Source: Ruegeria meonggei (lineage in GTDB: Bacteria > Pseudomonadota > Alphaproteobacteria > Rhodobacterales > Rhodobacteraceae). From it: 64,000 bases of DNA. Positions 1 through 8,185 of this stretch are shown piece after piece. How positions within the stretch are numbered: the first letter of the stretch is position 1; every line of letters begins with the position of its first letter. Where the stretch lies: contig NZ_FWFP01000013.1 of NCBI RefSeq assembly GCF_900172215.1, positions 83,211 through 147,210 on the forward strand, written 5' to 3'. The notes beneath the pieces are model-generated. The model had not been told where the DNA came from and did no database searches. It worked only from the letters and a program-made list of their open reading frames with translations. The position numbers and the translations under genes were made by a program.

Positions 1-245
1 ACCGAGATAATCTCGGCCGTTGGGATGGCGACATCTTCAACCCGCATCCGGCGCAAGTTGATCATACCGCGCGGCTGAACTGTGTCAGCCTCGTGCCCAT
101 TGGCCGTGCCAACCTCTGCGTCGCTTTGTGGTGAAAGCGCGTCCACTATCCGAGAAAAAAATCCGGCTTTCTCGTTAACATTGTCACCGCTGTTCTTCGG
201 TTGCGCGCTCTGCGCCGCCATAGAACTGCCGTCTGTATCGCCCAT
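1..245 (-). CDS. ybeX: HlyC/CorC-family (YbeX) protein, N-terminal part only
   Basis: The reverse strand reads from an ATG at 245 to the window edge as about 81 residues without a stop. After a variable acidic N-terminus comes the stretch RRMRVEDVAIPTAEIISV, which matches the entry into the first CBS domain of YbeX/CorC-type proteins (normally about 290-300 residues). The gene order ybeZ-ybeY-ybeX, all on the same strand, is the classical one and supports the call. The family is linked to ribosome and RNA quality control, and formerly to Mg/Co efflux. Only the N-terminus is present; the CBS pair and the CorC_HlyC domain lie outside the window. Confidence 0.85.
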   Translation of the reverse strand, partial: MGDTDGSSMAAQSAQPKNSGDNVNEKAGFFSRIVDALSPQSDAEVGTANGHEADTVQPRGMINLRRMRVEDVAIPTAEIIS

Positions 246-279
246 AAACCTATCCAATTAATCGGCCTTATGGCCATCT

Positions 280-774
280 CTACACATTATATGGGTCATC
301 AATACCCAGTTTGCCAAGTATATTGACTTCAACAGCCTCCATCAAAGTGGCGTCAAGGTCACGAATATGGTCGTAACCCAGCAAATGTAACGTTCCGTGA
401 ATAATCAGGTGTGTCACGTGATCGTCCATGAGTTTGCCGGCCTCAGCCGCTTCGCGCGTACAAGTGTCATACGAAATAGCGATATCACCCAGTGCTATTT
501 CTCCGGTAAAGTCCGGGGTCGGCAACTCCGGGGCCTGCCCGGCAGTTTCTGCAGCCAAATCCTCGGCTGGCCAGCTGAGCACGTTGGTGGGCGTCGGTTT
601 TTCCCGAAACTCCGTATTCAACTCAGCGATTCGGGTGTCATCGCAGGCCAGCAAGCTGATCTCGCAAAGCTCCGCCTCCAGGTCGCAGTGATCCAGCACT
701 GCCTGAACGGTGCGTGTCGCCAGCGCCTCAAGACCCTGCCAACGCGGATCAACAATTATCAGTTCAAGATTCAT
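280..774 (-). CDS. ybeY: Endoribonuclease YbeY, rRNA maturation factor
   Basis: A 164-residue protein with the diagnostic UPF0054 zinc motif HGTLHLLGYDH at residues 126-136 (His126, His130, His136 as metal ligands) and the upstream NVLSWP signature. YbeY is a single-strand RNase needed for 16S rRNA 3'-end processing and 70S quality control. It lies 34 bp upstream of the ybeX start and directly downstream of the PhoH-family gene, on the same strand, forming the conserved ybeZ-ybeY-ybeX operon. Length is normal for alphaproteobacteria. Confidence 0.96.
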   Translation of the reverse strand: MNLELIIVDPRWQGLEALATRTVQAVLDHCDLEAELCEISLLACDDTRIAELNTEFREKPTPTNVLSWPAEDLAAETAGQAPELPTPDFTGEIALGDIAISYDTCTREAAEAGKLMDDHVTHLIIHGTLHLLGYDHIRDLDATLMEAVEVNILGKLGIDDPYNV

Positions 775-810
775 GTCACGCCGTCCAAAGCCCTGTTCGG
801 GCTTTGACGA

Positions 811-1860
811 TTACCTCGTCTCGCGGCCCGAGTCGGCCTCATACGCTTCGATGATGGCGGCGACAAGCGGGTGGCGCACGACATCTTTCGAGGTGAAATA
901 GTTGAAACTGATATTTGGGATCGTATTCAGCAAGCGTTCAGCATCCGCTAAGCCGGACTGAACCCCACGTGGCAGGTCAACCTGAGACCGATCACCGGTA
1001 ATGACCATGCGACTGCCTTCGCCCAGCCGGGTCAGAAACATCTTCATCTGCATGGTTGTAGCGTTTTGCGCCTCATCCAGAACCACAAACGCATTGGCCA
1101 GCGTGCGCCCGCGCATAAAGGCCAGCGGGGCAATTTCGATTCGCTTTTCCTCGATCAGCTTGGCCAGTTGTTTGCCCGGCAAAAAGTCGTTCAGCGCATC
1201 ATAGAGCGGCTGCATATAGGGGTCGACCTTGTCCTTCATGTCACCGGGCAGATAGCCCAGCTTTTCACCCGCCTCGACGGCCGGGCGACTGAGGATGATC
1301 CGGTCAACATGACCCCCGATGAACATCGACACACCTGCCGCGACCGCCAGATAGGTCTTGCCGGTCCCGGCGGGGCCGATTCCAAAGGCCAGCTCATTAT
1401 TGAACAGGGACTGGACATAGGCCTTCTGTGCATCAGTGCGCGGCTCGACCAGTTTTTTGCGGGTCTTGATCTCTACCGTCCCGCCCTTGAACATCTCTAA
1501 TTGGTCGCCGTCTCGGGTACCGGTTCCTTTTTCCGCACCGCCCATCCGCAGCTCGCGGTCTACATCCGCAGCCTCGACATCGCGGCCGCCTTCAAGCCGC
1601 GTGTATAGCGACTGAAGCACCTCGATCGCCTGTTTCTGGGCGTCTTCGTCACCCATAACAACAAGCTGGTTGCCGCGCCGCACGATCTGGACGGACAGCT
1701 TCTGTTCGATATCGGTCAAGTTGCGGTCGTACTCGCCGCACAGATCAATCAATAACCGGTTGTCAGGAAATTCTACAAACGCCTCGCGCTGGGGCATTTC
1801 GTTTTGCGGTGGGGTCAGGGCACCGATGGCCAATACGTTCTCCTGTGTTGGCGTTTTCAT
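811..1860 (-). CDS. ybeZ: PhoH-family ATPase (YbeZ)
   Basis: A P-loop ATPase of the PhoH family. The Walker A motif GPAGTGKT lies in the middle and the Walker B-like VVLDEAQN further on. The N-terminal third holds the KH-like region found in YbeZ proteins. Partner of YbeY in RNA metabolism, and first gene of the ybeZYX operon. Two starts are possible: a GTG at 1899 (362 residues) or the ATG at 1860 (349 residues). I chose the ATG because the conserved part begins well after it, but neither has a strong ribosome binding site, so the exact start is open. Confidence 0.93.
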   Translation of the reverse strand: MKTPTQENVLAIGALTPPQNEMPQREAFVEFPDNRLLIDLCGEYDRNLTDIEQKLSVQIVRRGNQLVVMGDEDAQKQAIEVLQSLYTRLEGGRDVEAADVDRELRMGGAEKGTGTRDGDQLEMFKGGTVEIKTRKKLVEPRTDAQKAYVQSLFNNELAFGIGPAGTGKTYLAVAAGVSMFIGGHVDRIILSRPAVEAGEKLGYLPGDMKDKVDPYMQPLYDALNDFLPGKQLAKLIEEKRIEIAPLAFMRGRTLANAFVVLDEAQNATTMQMKMFLTRLGEGSRMVITGDRSQVDLPRGVQSGLADAERLLNTIPNISFNYFTSKDVVRHPLVAAIIEAYEADSGRETR

Positions 1861-1953
1861 CTTGAGCGTAGACAACAAATCTTGGTGGGCGCAAGCCACA
1901 GTTTCATTTTTTCCGTAGCGGATGGTAAAACCGCCGAGTTTTAAACCGCGCTT

Positions 1954-1977
1954 GCCGCAAATCCCTTGGCGTGCGGC
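1954..1977 (-). terminator. Possible terminator hairpin downstream of the beta-barrel gene
   Basis: GCCGCA and TGCGGC form a 6-bp stem with a 12-nt loop between the beta-barrel gene and ybeZ. There is no clear T-run on the minus strand, so the evidence is weak. The 133 bases between the two genes hold nothing else recognisable. Confidence 0.3.
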
Positions 1978-1993
1978 TTTTGAGGGGTAGGTA

Positions 1994-2761
1994 TCAAAAG
2001 GTGTAGTTCAAACCAAATCTCAATCCGCGATAGCGCGGCGTGGATTTTGTTGAAAACCCGCCGTCGAATTCAACCGTCTCCGACTCGAATTGCACATATT
2101 CATACTCGCCTGTTATGGACCAGTTTTCATTCAGCCGGTGTTCGGCCCCGATGCTTGCCGAAAACCCCGGTCGACTTCCTTCGTCCTCCAGGGACTGAAC
2201 CGCAGTGCCGGACGTAATGCTGCTGGTGGTTGTGACGTCACCCTGCACATAGCCAACGGTGAGGAAATACAAAACGGTGCCGCTTTTGTTGCTAAGCCCA
2301 TTGCGAAAACGCACGGACAAGACATCAGATACCTCGGACCCACCTGTTACATCCACACCGCCAATCTGAGTTGAAACTTCATCATCGAGCGAGCCAAAAT
2401 CGTAACCAAGCTCAAACCCGTAGACATAGTCGCGACCACCCATGGCAGGCAAAACGCCACGCCATCCGCCGCGGATGCCACCGTAGCCACCGCTCAGGTC
2501 TACTTCCCCTATTTCAAAAAGAGACCCCGTGGATGTACGTAGACCAAACCTGTCTGTGCCCCCGGTCGCATAGCCCCCGGAAAGCCCAAGGTAAAAGGCG
2601 TTTACATCGCTGCTGAACCGTTTTGGGCTGACAACGGGCGCATCGGTGACGCCCTGATCCAGATTACCCGCGACTGTCGCGCTGGACAGGATGGAATAGA
2701 CCAGCAGGGTCGAAAGGGCGACATATCTGCCCGGTCCAAAGTAACGTTTCAGGAATTTCAC
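1994..2761 (-). CDS. Outer-membrane beta-barrel protein (OmpA/opacity-like)
   Basis: A predicted secreted protein of 255 residues. A signal peptide (basic start, hydrophobic stretch YVALSTLLVYSILSSATVAG) is followed by alternating aromatic/glycine beta-strand patterns. It ends in GLRFGLNYTF, with the C-terminal Phe typical of outer-membrane barrels. It resembles the opacity-porin / Omp25-like 8-strand barrels of alphaproteobacteria. Start: GGAGG lies 6 nt before a GTG at 2761 and directly abuts the GTG at 2767, so 2761 is preferred. It is a single gene with about 180 bp of upstream sequence before miaB. Ligand and role are unknown. Confidence 0.75.
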   Translation of the reverse strand: MKFLKRYFGPGRYVALSTLLVYSILSSATVAGNLDQGVTDAPVVSPKRFSSDVNAFYLGLSGGYATGGTDRFGLRTSTGSLFEIGEVDLSGGYGGIRGGWRGVLPAMGGRDYVYGFELGYDFGSLDDEVSTQIGGVDVTGGSEVSDVLSVRFRNGLSNKSGTVLYFLTVGYVQGDVTTTSSITSGTAVQSLEDEGSRPGFSASIGAEHRLNENWSITGEYEYVQFESETVEFDGGFSTKSTPRYRGLRFGLNYTF

Positions 2762-2940
2762 TCGCACCCTCCATCGTCCTAACCTGAAAACAGGTCGGCG
2801 CAGATCTTGTTTCTAACGGGCACAAAACACACGCCCCGAAAATCTGACCTTTCTCGGAACATAGTTCCAAGGCATAAATCAAGGGTTAATTTTGGAAACA
2901 AACGCCACCGACAGTATTCAGGACACACCCTAAAACAGGA

Positions 2941-4260
2941 TCAAACCAGCGCTCCGGCCAGCGAGTTCGCACCGGACGACGTGATCCGAACGTCCTTCAG
3001 ATCGCCGATTCCAACATCCGCGTCAGACACGTGTACCGAATGCAGATACTCAGACTTTCCAACCATTTGCCCCGGAAGGCGACCGGGTTTTTCAAACAGG
3101 ACGCGGACTGTGCGCCCAACCATTGAATCCTGAATTTCGCGCTGATGCCGCGTGATCAGAGCTTGCAGGCGCTGTAGGCGGTCATCCGCCGCCTGAGGAT
3201 CAACCTGAGACCGTTCCGCCGCAGGTGTTCCGGGCCGCGTGGAATACTTGAACGAATAGGCATAGCCGTATTTGACCTGCTCAACCAGATCCAATGTGGC
3301 CTGAAAATCCTCTTCGGTTTCTTCGGGAAACCCGACGATAAAGTCGCCCGACATCACGATATCCGGACGTGCAGCCCGGATGCGTTCGAGCAGTCGCAGA
3401 TAACTTTCCGCCGTATGGCTGCGGTTCATGCGCTTTAGGATTCTGTCCGATCCTGATTGCACCGGAAGATGCAGGTAAGGCATCAGTTTTTCGCAAGTCC
3501 CATGCGCCTCTATCAGATCGTCGGCCATGTCATTGGGGTGCGAGGTGGTAAAACGAATGCGCTCCAGACCATCGACCTTGTTCAGCTCCCAGATCAGACC
3601 AGCCAGCGTCATGTCGCCGTTCGAACCTGCGCCGTGATAGGCGTTCACGTTCTGACCAAGCAGAGTGATCTCGCGCACGCCACGTTCGACCAGATCCTGT
3701 GCCTCGCGCAGGATACGGTCAGCAGGGCGGCTGACCTCGGCACCTCGGGTATAAGGCACGACACAGAAGGCACAGAACTTGTCGCAACCCTCTTGTACGG
3801 TCAGAAATGCCGTCGGGCCTCGTTTGGCCTTGGGTCGGTTCTTCAGCTTTTCGAACTTGTCCTCTTCGGGGAAATCCGTATCCAGCGCCTTGGCGCCTTC
3901 GCGCGTCTTCGCCTCCATCTCGGGCAGGCGGTGATAGCTCTGCGGCCCAACTACCAGATCGACCAGAGGCTGACGACGCATGATCTCTTCGCCCTCGGCC
4001 TGCGCGACGCAGCCGGCAACACCGATCTTGAGATCGGGTTTTTCGGCCTTCAACCCTTTGAACCGACCCAGCTCGGAATAGACTTTTTCGGCCGCTTTTT
4101 CCCGGATATGGCAGGTGTTCAGCAGAATCATATCCGCGTCATCGGGGCTTTGGGTTTCAACATAGCCCTGCCCGCCCAGCGTTTCGGCCATACGCTCGCT
4201 GTCATAGACATTCATCTGACAACCATAAGTTTTGATGTACAGCTTTTTGGGGTCTGACAT
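2941..4260 (-). CDS. miaB: tRNA-2-methylthio-N6-dimethylallyladenosine synthase MiaB
   Basis: Radical SAM methylthiotransferase that modifies A37 of tRNAs reading UNN codons. In order: the N-terminal MTTase domain starting [12 protein letters not shown] with its three cluster cysteines ([20 protein letters not shown]), the radical-SAM CxxxCxxC motif CDKFCAFC, and a C-terminal TRAM region. Of two in-frame ATGs (4266 and 4260) the second has AAAGG at a better distance (8 nt). Length of 439 residues is normal. It is divergent from the next gene with about 120 bp between starts. Confidence 0.97.
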   Translation of the reverse strand: MSDPKKLYIKTYGCQMNVYDSERMAETLGGQGYVETQSPDDADMILLNTCHIREKAAEKVYSELGRFKGLKAEKPDLKIGVAGCVAQAEGEEIMRRQPLVDLVVGPQSYHRLPEMEAKTREGAKALDTDFPEEDKFEKLKNRPKAKRGPTAFLTVQEGCDKFCAFCVVPYTRGAEVSRPADRILREAQDLVERGVREITLLGQNVNAYHGAGSNGDMTLAGLIWELNKVDGLERIRFTTSHPNDMADDLIEAHGTCEKLMPYLHLPVQSGSDRILKRMNRSHTAESYLRLLERIRAARPDIVMSGDFIVGFPEETEEDFQATLDLVEQVKYGYAYSFKYSTRPGTPAAERSQVDPQAADDRLQRLQALITRHQREIQDSMVGRTVRVLFEKPGRLPGQMVGKSEYLHSVHVSDADVGIGDLKDVRITSSGANSLAGALV

Positions 4261-4380
4261 GGTCATAGCCTTTGCGTTCGCGGGATCGGCGTCGTCTATA
4301 CCTTACGAACGCCGCTTGCAATGCCCGCGCGATTACCCGATTTTGGCCGGAGATTCCAGCAAAGTGGAACCGGACAGGCA

Positions 4381-5244
4381 ATGCAGTACGACTCAATTGA
4401 CGATTTTCTGACCTCGGGCAAAAGCGCTCTGGCCAAGGGCCCTGTCGCGCTGATCTTTGCCGAGGACGATGTTGAGATCGCCAGCACCATCCAACACCAC
4501 CTGAACCTGGGTTTCAAATCCCTGATCGCCTTCATGCCGCAGGATTTCGCGCTGAACCCCGAGCTATCGGACCGCATCCACCGCGTCGCTCTGGCCTGCG
4601 CGCCTAGAACGGTGGTGTTTGACACGGTCAACAGGCTGATCCAGGCCGCGCCCGGGCTTTGGATGTATTACTGCTATAACGCCGAATACCTGTTTTTTCC
4701 GTTTTGCGAGACCCGTACGGTCGGCGAATTGCTGGCCTTTCACACAGAAGAGCGCCGGGATGCGATGCTCAGCCATGTGGTCGATCTGTATGCGGGTGAT
4801 CTGACCGACTTTCCAAACGGTGTCGCCCCGGACCACGCGATGCTGGACAGCACAGGCTACTACGCCCACACGCGCCACGACGTAGACGACCAACCAGTCG
4901 ACCGTCAGTTGGATATGTCAGGTGGTTTGCGCTGGCGGTTCGAGGACCACATTCCGTACGAGCGACGGCGCATCGACCGGATCGCCCTTTTCAAGTCCCG
5001 CAAAGACCTGAAATTGCAGCCCGATCACACGTTCGATGAACCCGAGTACAATACTTATTCCTGCCCCTGGCACCACAACATGACAGCAGCAATTTGCTCA
5101 TTCCGAGCGGCCAAAGCCTTGAAAAGCAACGCCGGATCGACATTCGACATCCCAACGTTTCGCTGGCGAAACTCGGTCCCGTTTCAATGGTCGTCAAGCC
5201 AATTGCTGGATCTGGGGCTGATCGAACCCGGTCAGTGGTTCTGA
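4381..5244 (+). CDS. Conserved hypothetical protein, possible glycosyltransferase-like fold
   Basis: About 287 residues, no signal peptide, rich in aromatics, His and Asp in its second half (for example YYAHTRHDVDD and CPWHHNMTAA). No catalytic motif is certain. The alternating hydrophobic strand/helix pattern at the N-terminus (PVALIFAEDD, then FKSLIAFMP) would fit a nucleotide-sugar transferase (GT-A) fold, but this is inference. An upstream in-frame ATG at 4321 exists; the 4381 ATG is preceded by GGACAGG and is preferred. Divergent from miaB, convergent with the dioxygenase gene. Confidence 0.6.
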   Translation: MQYDSIDDFLTSGKSALAKGPVALIFAEDDVEIASTIQHHLNLGFKSLIAFMPQDFALNPELSDRIHRVALACAPRTVVFDTVNRLIQAAPGLWMYYCYNAEYLFFPFCETRTVGELLAFHTEERRDAMLSHVVDLYAGDLTDFPNGVAPDHAMLDSTGYYAHTRHDVDDQPVDRQLDMSGGLRWRFEDHIPYERRRIDRIALFKSRKDLKLQPDHTFDEPEYNTYSCPWHHNMTAAICSFRAAKALKSNAGSTFDIPTFRWRNSVPFQWSSSQLLDLGLIEPGQWF

Positions 5245-5262
5245 TCCGACCGGGCCTTTGAT

Positions 5263-6060
5263 CTAACGCTGCAACAGAACCGGAAACCAGTCTTCGCGCA
5301 GCCGCTGACCGGGGATCATGTCGTGGCCGGGAAATGGCGGAGAGGTTCGACCCGGACGTTCGACATATCGCGCATCATCGCCAACCAGACGCAGCGAAAA
5401 AGCACGGCGACGGCGGTCTGACTGGTTCCCGCGGGCTCCGTGCAGTGTGCGATAGTTGAAGGCAACCGCATCGCCTGGTTCCATTTCGAACTCCACCACT
5501 TTCATGCCCTCGGCATCTGGATCAGGGACGGGTATGTACTGGCCCTCGTCCGGGAAAAACCCATCTTCCGAGGCCCAGCGCGTTGGTAACACTTCTTTTT
5601 CCCACAGGTGGGACCCGGCAACGCAGCGTAATGTCGCCTGTTTTACAGGGTCCAGCGGTGACCAGAAACTGACCGTTTGGCGACCTTCAACAAAGTAATA
5701 AGGCCCGTCCTGGTGCCACGGCGTTGCCATCGACGTCCCCGGTTCCTTGACCAAGACGTGGTCGTGAAACATCTGCACGGTTTGTGACTGCATGAGGTCG
5801 GCCGCAACCTCAGCCGCCGGAGAGTTTTTTATCACATCCCGAAACTGATCGATCCGGTGCCAATTGCAGTAATCGTCAAAGAACAGGCCCGTCTCACCCT
5901 GCTTTTTGTTCTCGGATGCGTACGGGCCCGGCTCTGCCATATTTGCCGCAATACCGTCGCGCAGCGTGTCCACGTGATTTGCAAACAACCCTTTGATCAA
6001 AACAACACCGTCCTTCTGGTAGCTGTCGATCAAGTCCTGGGTAATCAAAGGATGCGTCAT
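5263..6060 (-). CDS. Phytanoyl-CoA dioxygenase (PhyH) family protein
   Basis: 265-residue non-haem Fe(II)/2-oxoglutarate oxygenase. The metal triad is visible: HxD in WHQDGPYYF (His116, Asp118) and the distal His207 in LHGARGN, with an Arg about a dozen residues later likely to bind 2-oxoglutarate. The family hydroxylates small molecules such as phytanoyl-CoA, ectoine and various secondary metabolites; the substrate here is unknown. The gene is divergent from a LysR-type regulator, a layout that usually means the regulator controls it in response to substrate or product. Confidence 0.88.
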   Translation of the reverse strand: MTHPLITQDLIDSYQKDGVVLIKGLFANHVDTLRDGIAANMAEPGPYASENKKQGETGLFFDDYCNWHRIDQFRDVIKNSPAAEVAADLMQSQTVQMFHDHVLVKEPGTSMATPWHQDGPYYFVEGRQTVSFWSPLDPVKQATLRCVAGSHLWEKEVLPTRWASEDGFFPDEGQYIPVPDPDAEGMKVVEFEMEPGDAVAFNYRTLHGARGNQSDRRRRAFSLRLVGDDARYVERPGRTSPPFPGHDMIPGQRLREDWFPVLLQR

Positions 6061-6120
6061 CTCTGTCTCCGTGCCCGTGGTCTGATGATCTGCGCATGAT
6101 ACAGCCCTCTGTTCAAATCA

Positions 6121-6135
6121 TATCTTTCAAAGATA
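6121..6135. promoter_or_regulatory. Perfect inverted repeat, candidate LysR operator
   Basis: TATCTTT-C-AAAGATA is a perfect 7+1+7 palindrome in the divergent spacer between the dioxygenase and LysR genes, 12 nt before the favoured LysR start. It contains an ATC-N7-GAT core, compatible with a LysR-family binding site. It would fall inside coding sequence if LysR started at 6096, which supports the start at 6147. Confidence 0.55.
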
Positions 6136-6146
6136 GACTTAACTTC

Positions 6147-7037
6147 ATGTTATATATCTCCTTGCGCCAATACGAATATGTCTGCGCCATCGGGCAACAC
6201 GGCAGCCTGTCCGCCGCCGCACAACACCTGAATGTTTCGCAACCCGCGCTGTCCAACGCGTTGACCCGGGTTGAGGATCAATTGGGCTATGCGTTGTTTG
6301 CCCGTAAACGTGGTGCGGCCATGGCGCTGACGCCGCAGGGGCGCAGCTTTATCGAAGACGCCGAGGCCCTGTTGACAAACGCCGCCCGTCTGGAAAACGC
6401 CTCTGACACGGGGTCAGTCAAAGCCCGGTTGCGCGTGGGTTGCTTTGTCGATCTGGCACCGTTTCTGCTGGCGCGTGCTCTGCGACGGTTGCGCGTCGAA
6501 CTGCCTGATGTCGCGGTGTCTTACCGGGTGGACAGTTTTCAGGGGTTGATCTCGGGTCTCGTCGATGGGCAGATCGATATGGCGCTGACCTACGGGCTGA
6601 GCATGGATGCAGCTTTTACCCGGCATACATTGTTTTCCAGCACACCAAACGCCGTGATGTCGCCGGATCACGCTTTGGCCTCGCGCAGCAATGTGTCAGT
6701 GCGGGATCTGGCCGCCTACCCTCTAATCCTGTCACAAGAGGGACTTTCCGCGCAGCATGTGCTGGGGCTTTTTCGACAGATTGGTCAAAACCCAACCATC
6801 GCGCACCGGGCGGCGTCATTGGAAATTCAGCGCAGCCTTGCCGCGCATCAAGAGGGCATTGCGATAAGCTATGCTAACCCTCCGACAGAAGTCAGTTACG
6901 ACGGCATGCCGTTGCGCAGCCTGCCGGTGTCGGATTCGTTTGCCGCCGAACCGGTAGTACTGGCGAGACATGGAACAGGGCCAGCTGATCCACAAACAGC
7001 GGCCGCAGAACGCGTTCTGATCGACTTAATGACGTAA
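6147..7037 (+). CDS. LysR-family transcriptional regulator
   Basis: 296-residue LysR-type regulator. The N-terminal winged helix-turn-helix reads YVCAIGQHGSLSAAAQHLNV then SQPALSNALTRVEDQLG, followed by the usual two-lobed effector-binding domain. The start at 6147 (MLYISLRQYEYV) fits the family; a longer form from 6096 would add 17 residues encoded by the spacer. Divergent from the PhyH-type dioxygenase, its probable target. Effector unknown. Confidence 0.92.
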   Translation: MLYISLRQYEYVCAIGQHGSLSAAAQHLNVSQPALSNALTRVEDQLGYALFARKRGAAMALTPQGRSFIEDAEALLTNAARLENASDTGSVKARLRVGCFVDLAPFLLARALRRLRVELPDVAVSYRVDSFQGLISGLVDGQIDMALTYGLSMDAAFTRHTLFSSTPNAVMSPDHALASRSNVSVRDLAAYPLILSQEGLSAQHVLGLFRQIGQNPTIAHRAASLEIQRSLAAHQEGIAISYANPPTEVSYDGMPLRSLPVSDSFAAEPVVLARHGTGPADPQTAAAERVLIDLMT

Positions 7038-7039
7038 GG

Positions 7040-7456
7040 TTACTTTTTCCGGAGGCGGATGACCACGTCGACCGACGCAATCTCAACCCCTTCCGGGGCT
7101 TCGGGCAGGCGTTGAATCACCAGTTCCTCAGACGGCGCATCACTCAGACGGCTTTCATCTTCCCAGAAGAAATGCGGATGATCATGCGTGTTGGTATCGA
7201 AATAGCTTTTCGACCCGTCCACAGTGATTTCCTGCAAAACACCCGCATCGCAGAAAGCGCGCAGAGTGTTGTAGACAGTGGCCAGCGAGACAGCGTCGCC
7301 GTTCTTTTTGGCTGCTTCAAACAGGCTTTCTGCGGTGACGTGGCGATGCAGTCCGTCCCCAACCAACAACTCGGCCAGGGCCACACGCTGACGCGTCGGG
7401 CGCAGTCTTGCTTGAACCAACCAATTTGTGGCTATGCTCTGGCTTGCAAGTGTCAT
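7040..7456 (-). CDS. irr: Fur-family iron response regulator Irr
   Basis: 138 residues with a Fur-type winged helix (LRPTRQRVALAELL then VSLATVYNTLRAFCDAGVLQ) and the haem/metal-sensing HDHPHFF motif typical of the Irr branch rather than canonical Fur. Irr controls iron and haem genes in alphaproteobacteria and is degraded or inactivated when haem is plentiful. It lacks the C-terminal cysteine pairs of zinc-structured Fur proteins. The gene is divergent from fabA, an arrangement I associate with Roseobacter-group genomes. Its 3' end is 3 bp from the LysR gene (convergent). Confidence 0.88.
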   Translation of the reverse strand: MTLASQSIATNWLVQARLRPTRQRVALAELLVGDGLHRHVTAESLFEAAKKNGDAVSLATVYNTLRAFCDAGVLQEITVDGSKSYFDTNTHDHPHFFWEDESRLSDAPSEELVIQRLPEAPEGVEIASVDVVIRLRKK

Positions 7457-7507
7457 GTATCCGATACCGATTTGTTGCTGAGCTATATATAAGTAGTCTG
7501 GTAAGGT

Positions 7508-7523
7508 AATTTCAAATGAAATT
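7508..7523. promoter_or_regulatory. Palindrome in the irr-fabA divergent promoter region
   Basis: AATTTCA-AA-TGAAATT is a perfect 16-bp inverted repeat, 52 nt upstream of irr and 122 nt upstream of fabA. Its position and AT-rich arms fit an operator used by Irr itself or by another iron or fatty-acid regulator. It does not match the textbook Irr box (TTAGAA-N3-TTCTAA) closely. Confidence 0.45.
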
Positions 7524-7644
7524 CATTCGCAAGGAATGATCTGATCACAACAGGATGTGGGCCGCCGCTCTTGCAGGACCTTGCAAACGGGTGGTAGACG
7601 AGGCCAAATAACACAAACAGACCCATGGCAGGAGAGGCGGCAGA

Positions 7645-8154
7645 ATGGCCCAATTCCCGAGCAGCTTTGACAAGGACGATCTGCTGAAATGCGCCCGTGG
7701 CGAGTTATTCGGCCCAGGCAACGCGCAGCTACCTGCCCCGCCGATGCTGATGATGGACCGGATCACCGATGTTTCTGCAGATGGCGGCGCCCACGGCAAA
7801 GGCCACATCCTGGCCGAATTCGATATTAATCCGGACCTGTGGTTCTTTGAGTGTCACTTTCCCGGAAATCCGATCATGCCCGGCTGTCTTGGCCTTGATG
7901 GCCTGTGGCAGCTGACCGGCTTTAACCTGGGCTGGCGCGGCTGGCAGGGGCGCGGCATGGCTGTCGGCGTCGGAGAGGTAAAACTGACCGGCATGGTCCG
8001 CCCGGATCGCAAGATGCTGACCTATAAAATCGATTTCAAAAAGGCGATCCAGACCCGCCGGCTGACTATGGGTGTGGCGGATGGTATCGTCGAAGCAGAC
8101 GGTGAAATGATCTATGATGTCAAAGACATGAAAGTCGTCCTGTCTGAAGCCTGA
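7645..8154 (+). CDS. fabA: 3-hydroxydecanoyl-ACP dehydratase/isomerase FabA
   Basis: 169-residue hot-dog enzyme that dehydrates 3-hydroxydecanoyl-ACP and isomerises trans-2 to cis-3-decenoyl-ACP, the branch point of anaerobic unsaturated fatty acid synthesis. The catalytic His71 is in [14 protein letters not shown] and Asp85 in [10 protein letters not shown] good RBS (GGAGAGG) precedes the ATG. First gene of fabA-fabB-fabI. Confidence 0.97.
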   Translation: MAQFPSSFDKDDLLKCARGELFGPGNAQLPAPPMLMMDRITDVSADGGAHGKGHILAEFDINPDLWFFECHFPGNPIMPGCLGLDGLWQLTGFNLGWRGWQGRGMAVGVGEVKLTGMVRPDRKMLTYKIDFKKAIQTRRLTMGVADGIVEADGEMIYDVKDMKVVLSEA

Positions 8155-8185
8155 GCCTGACCGGCCCGAAATAAGGAGCACGCAC

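Noticed and set aside
2856..2868. GGAAC-ATA-GTTCC near the beta-barrel promoter as a LexA box
   Set aside because: Alphaproteobacterial LexA sites have GAAC-N7-GAAC or GTTC-N7-GTTC direct repeats; this is a short inverted repeat and does not fit.
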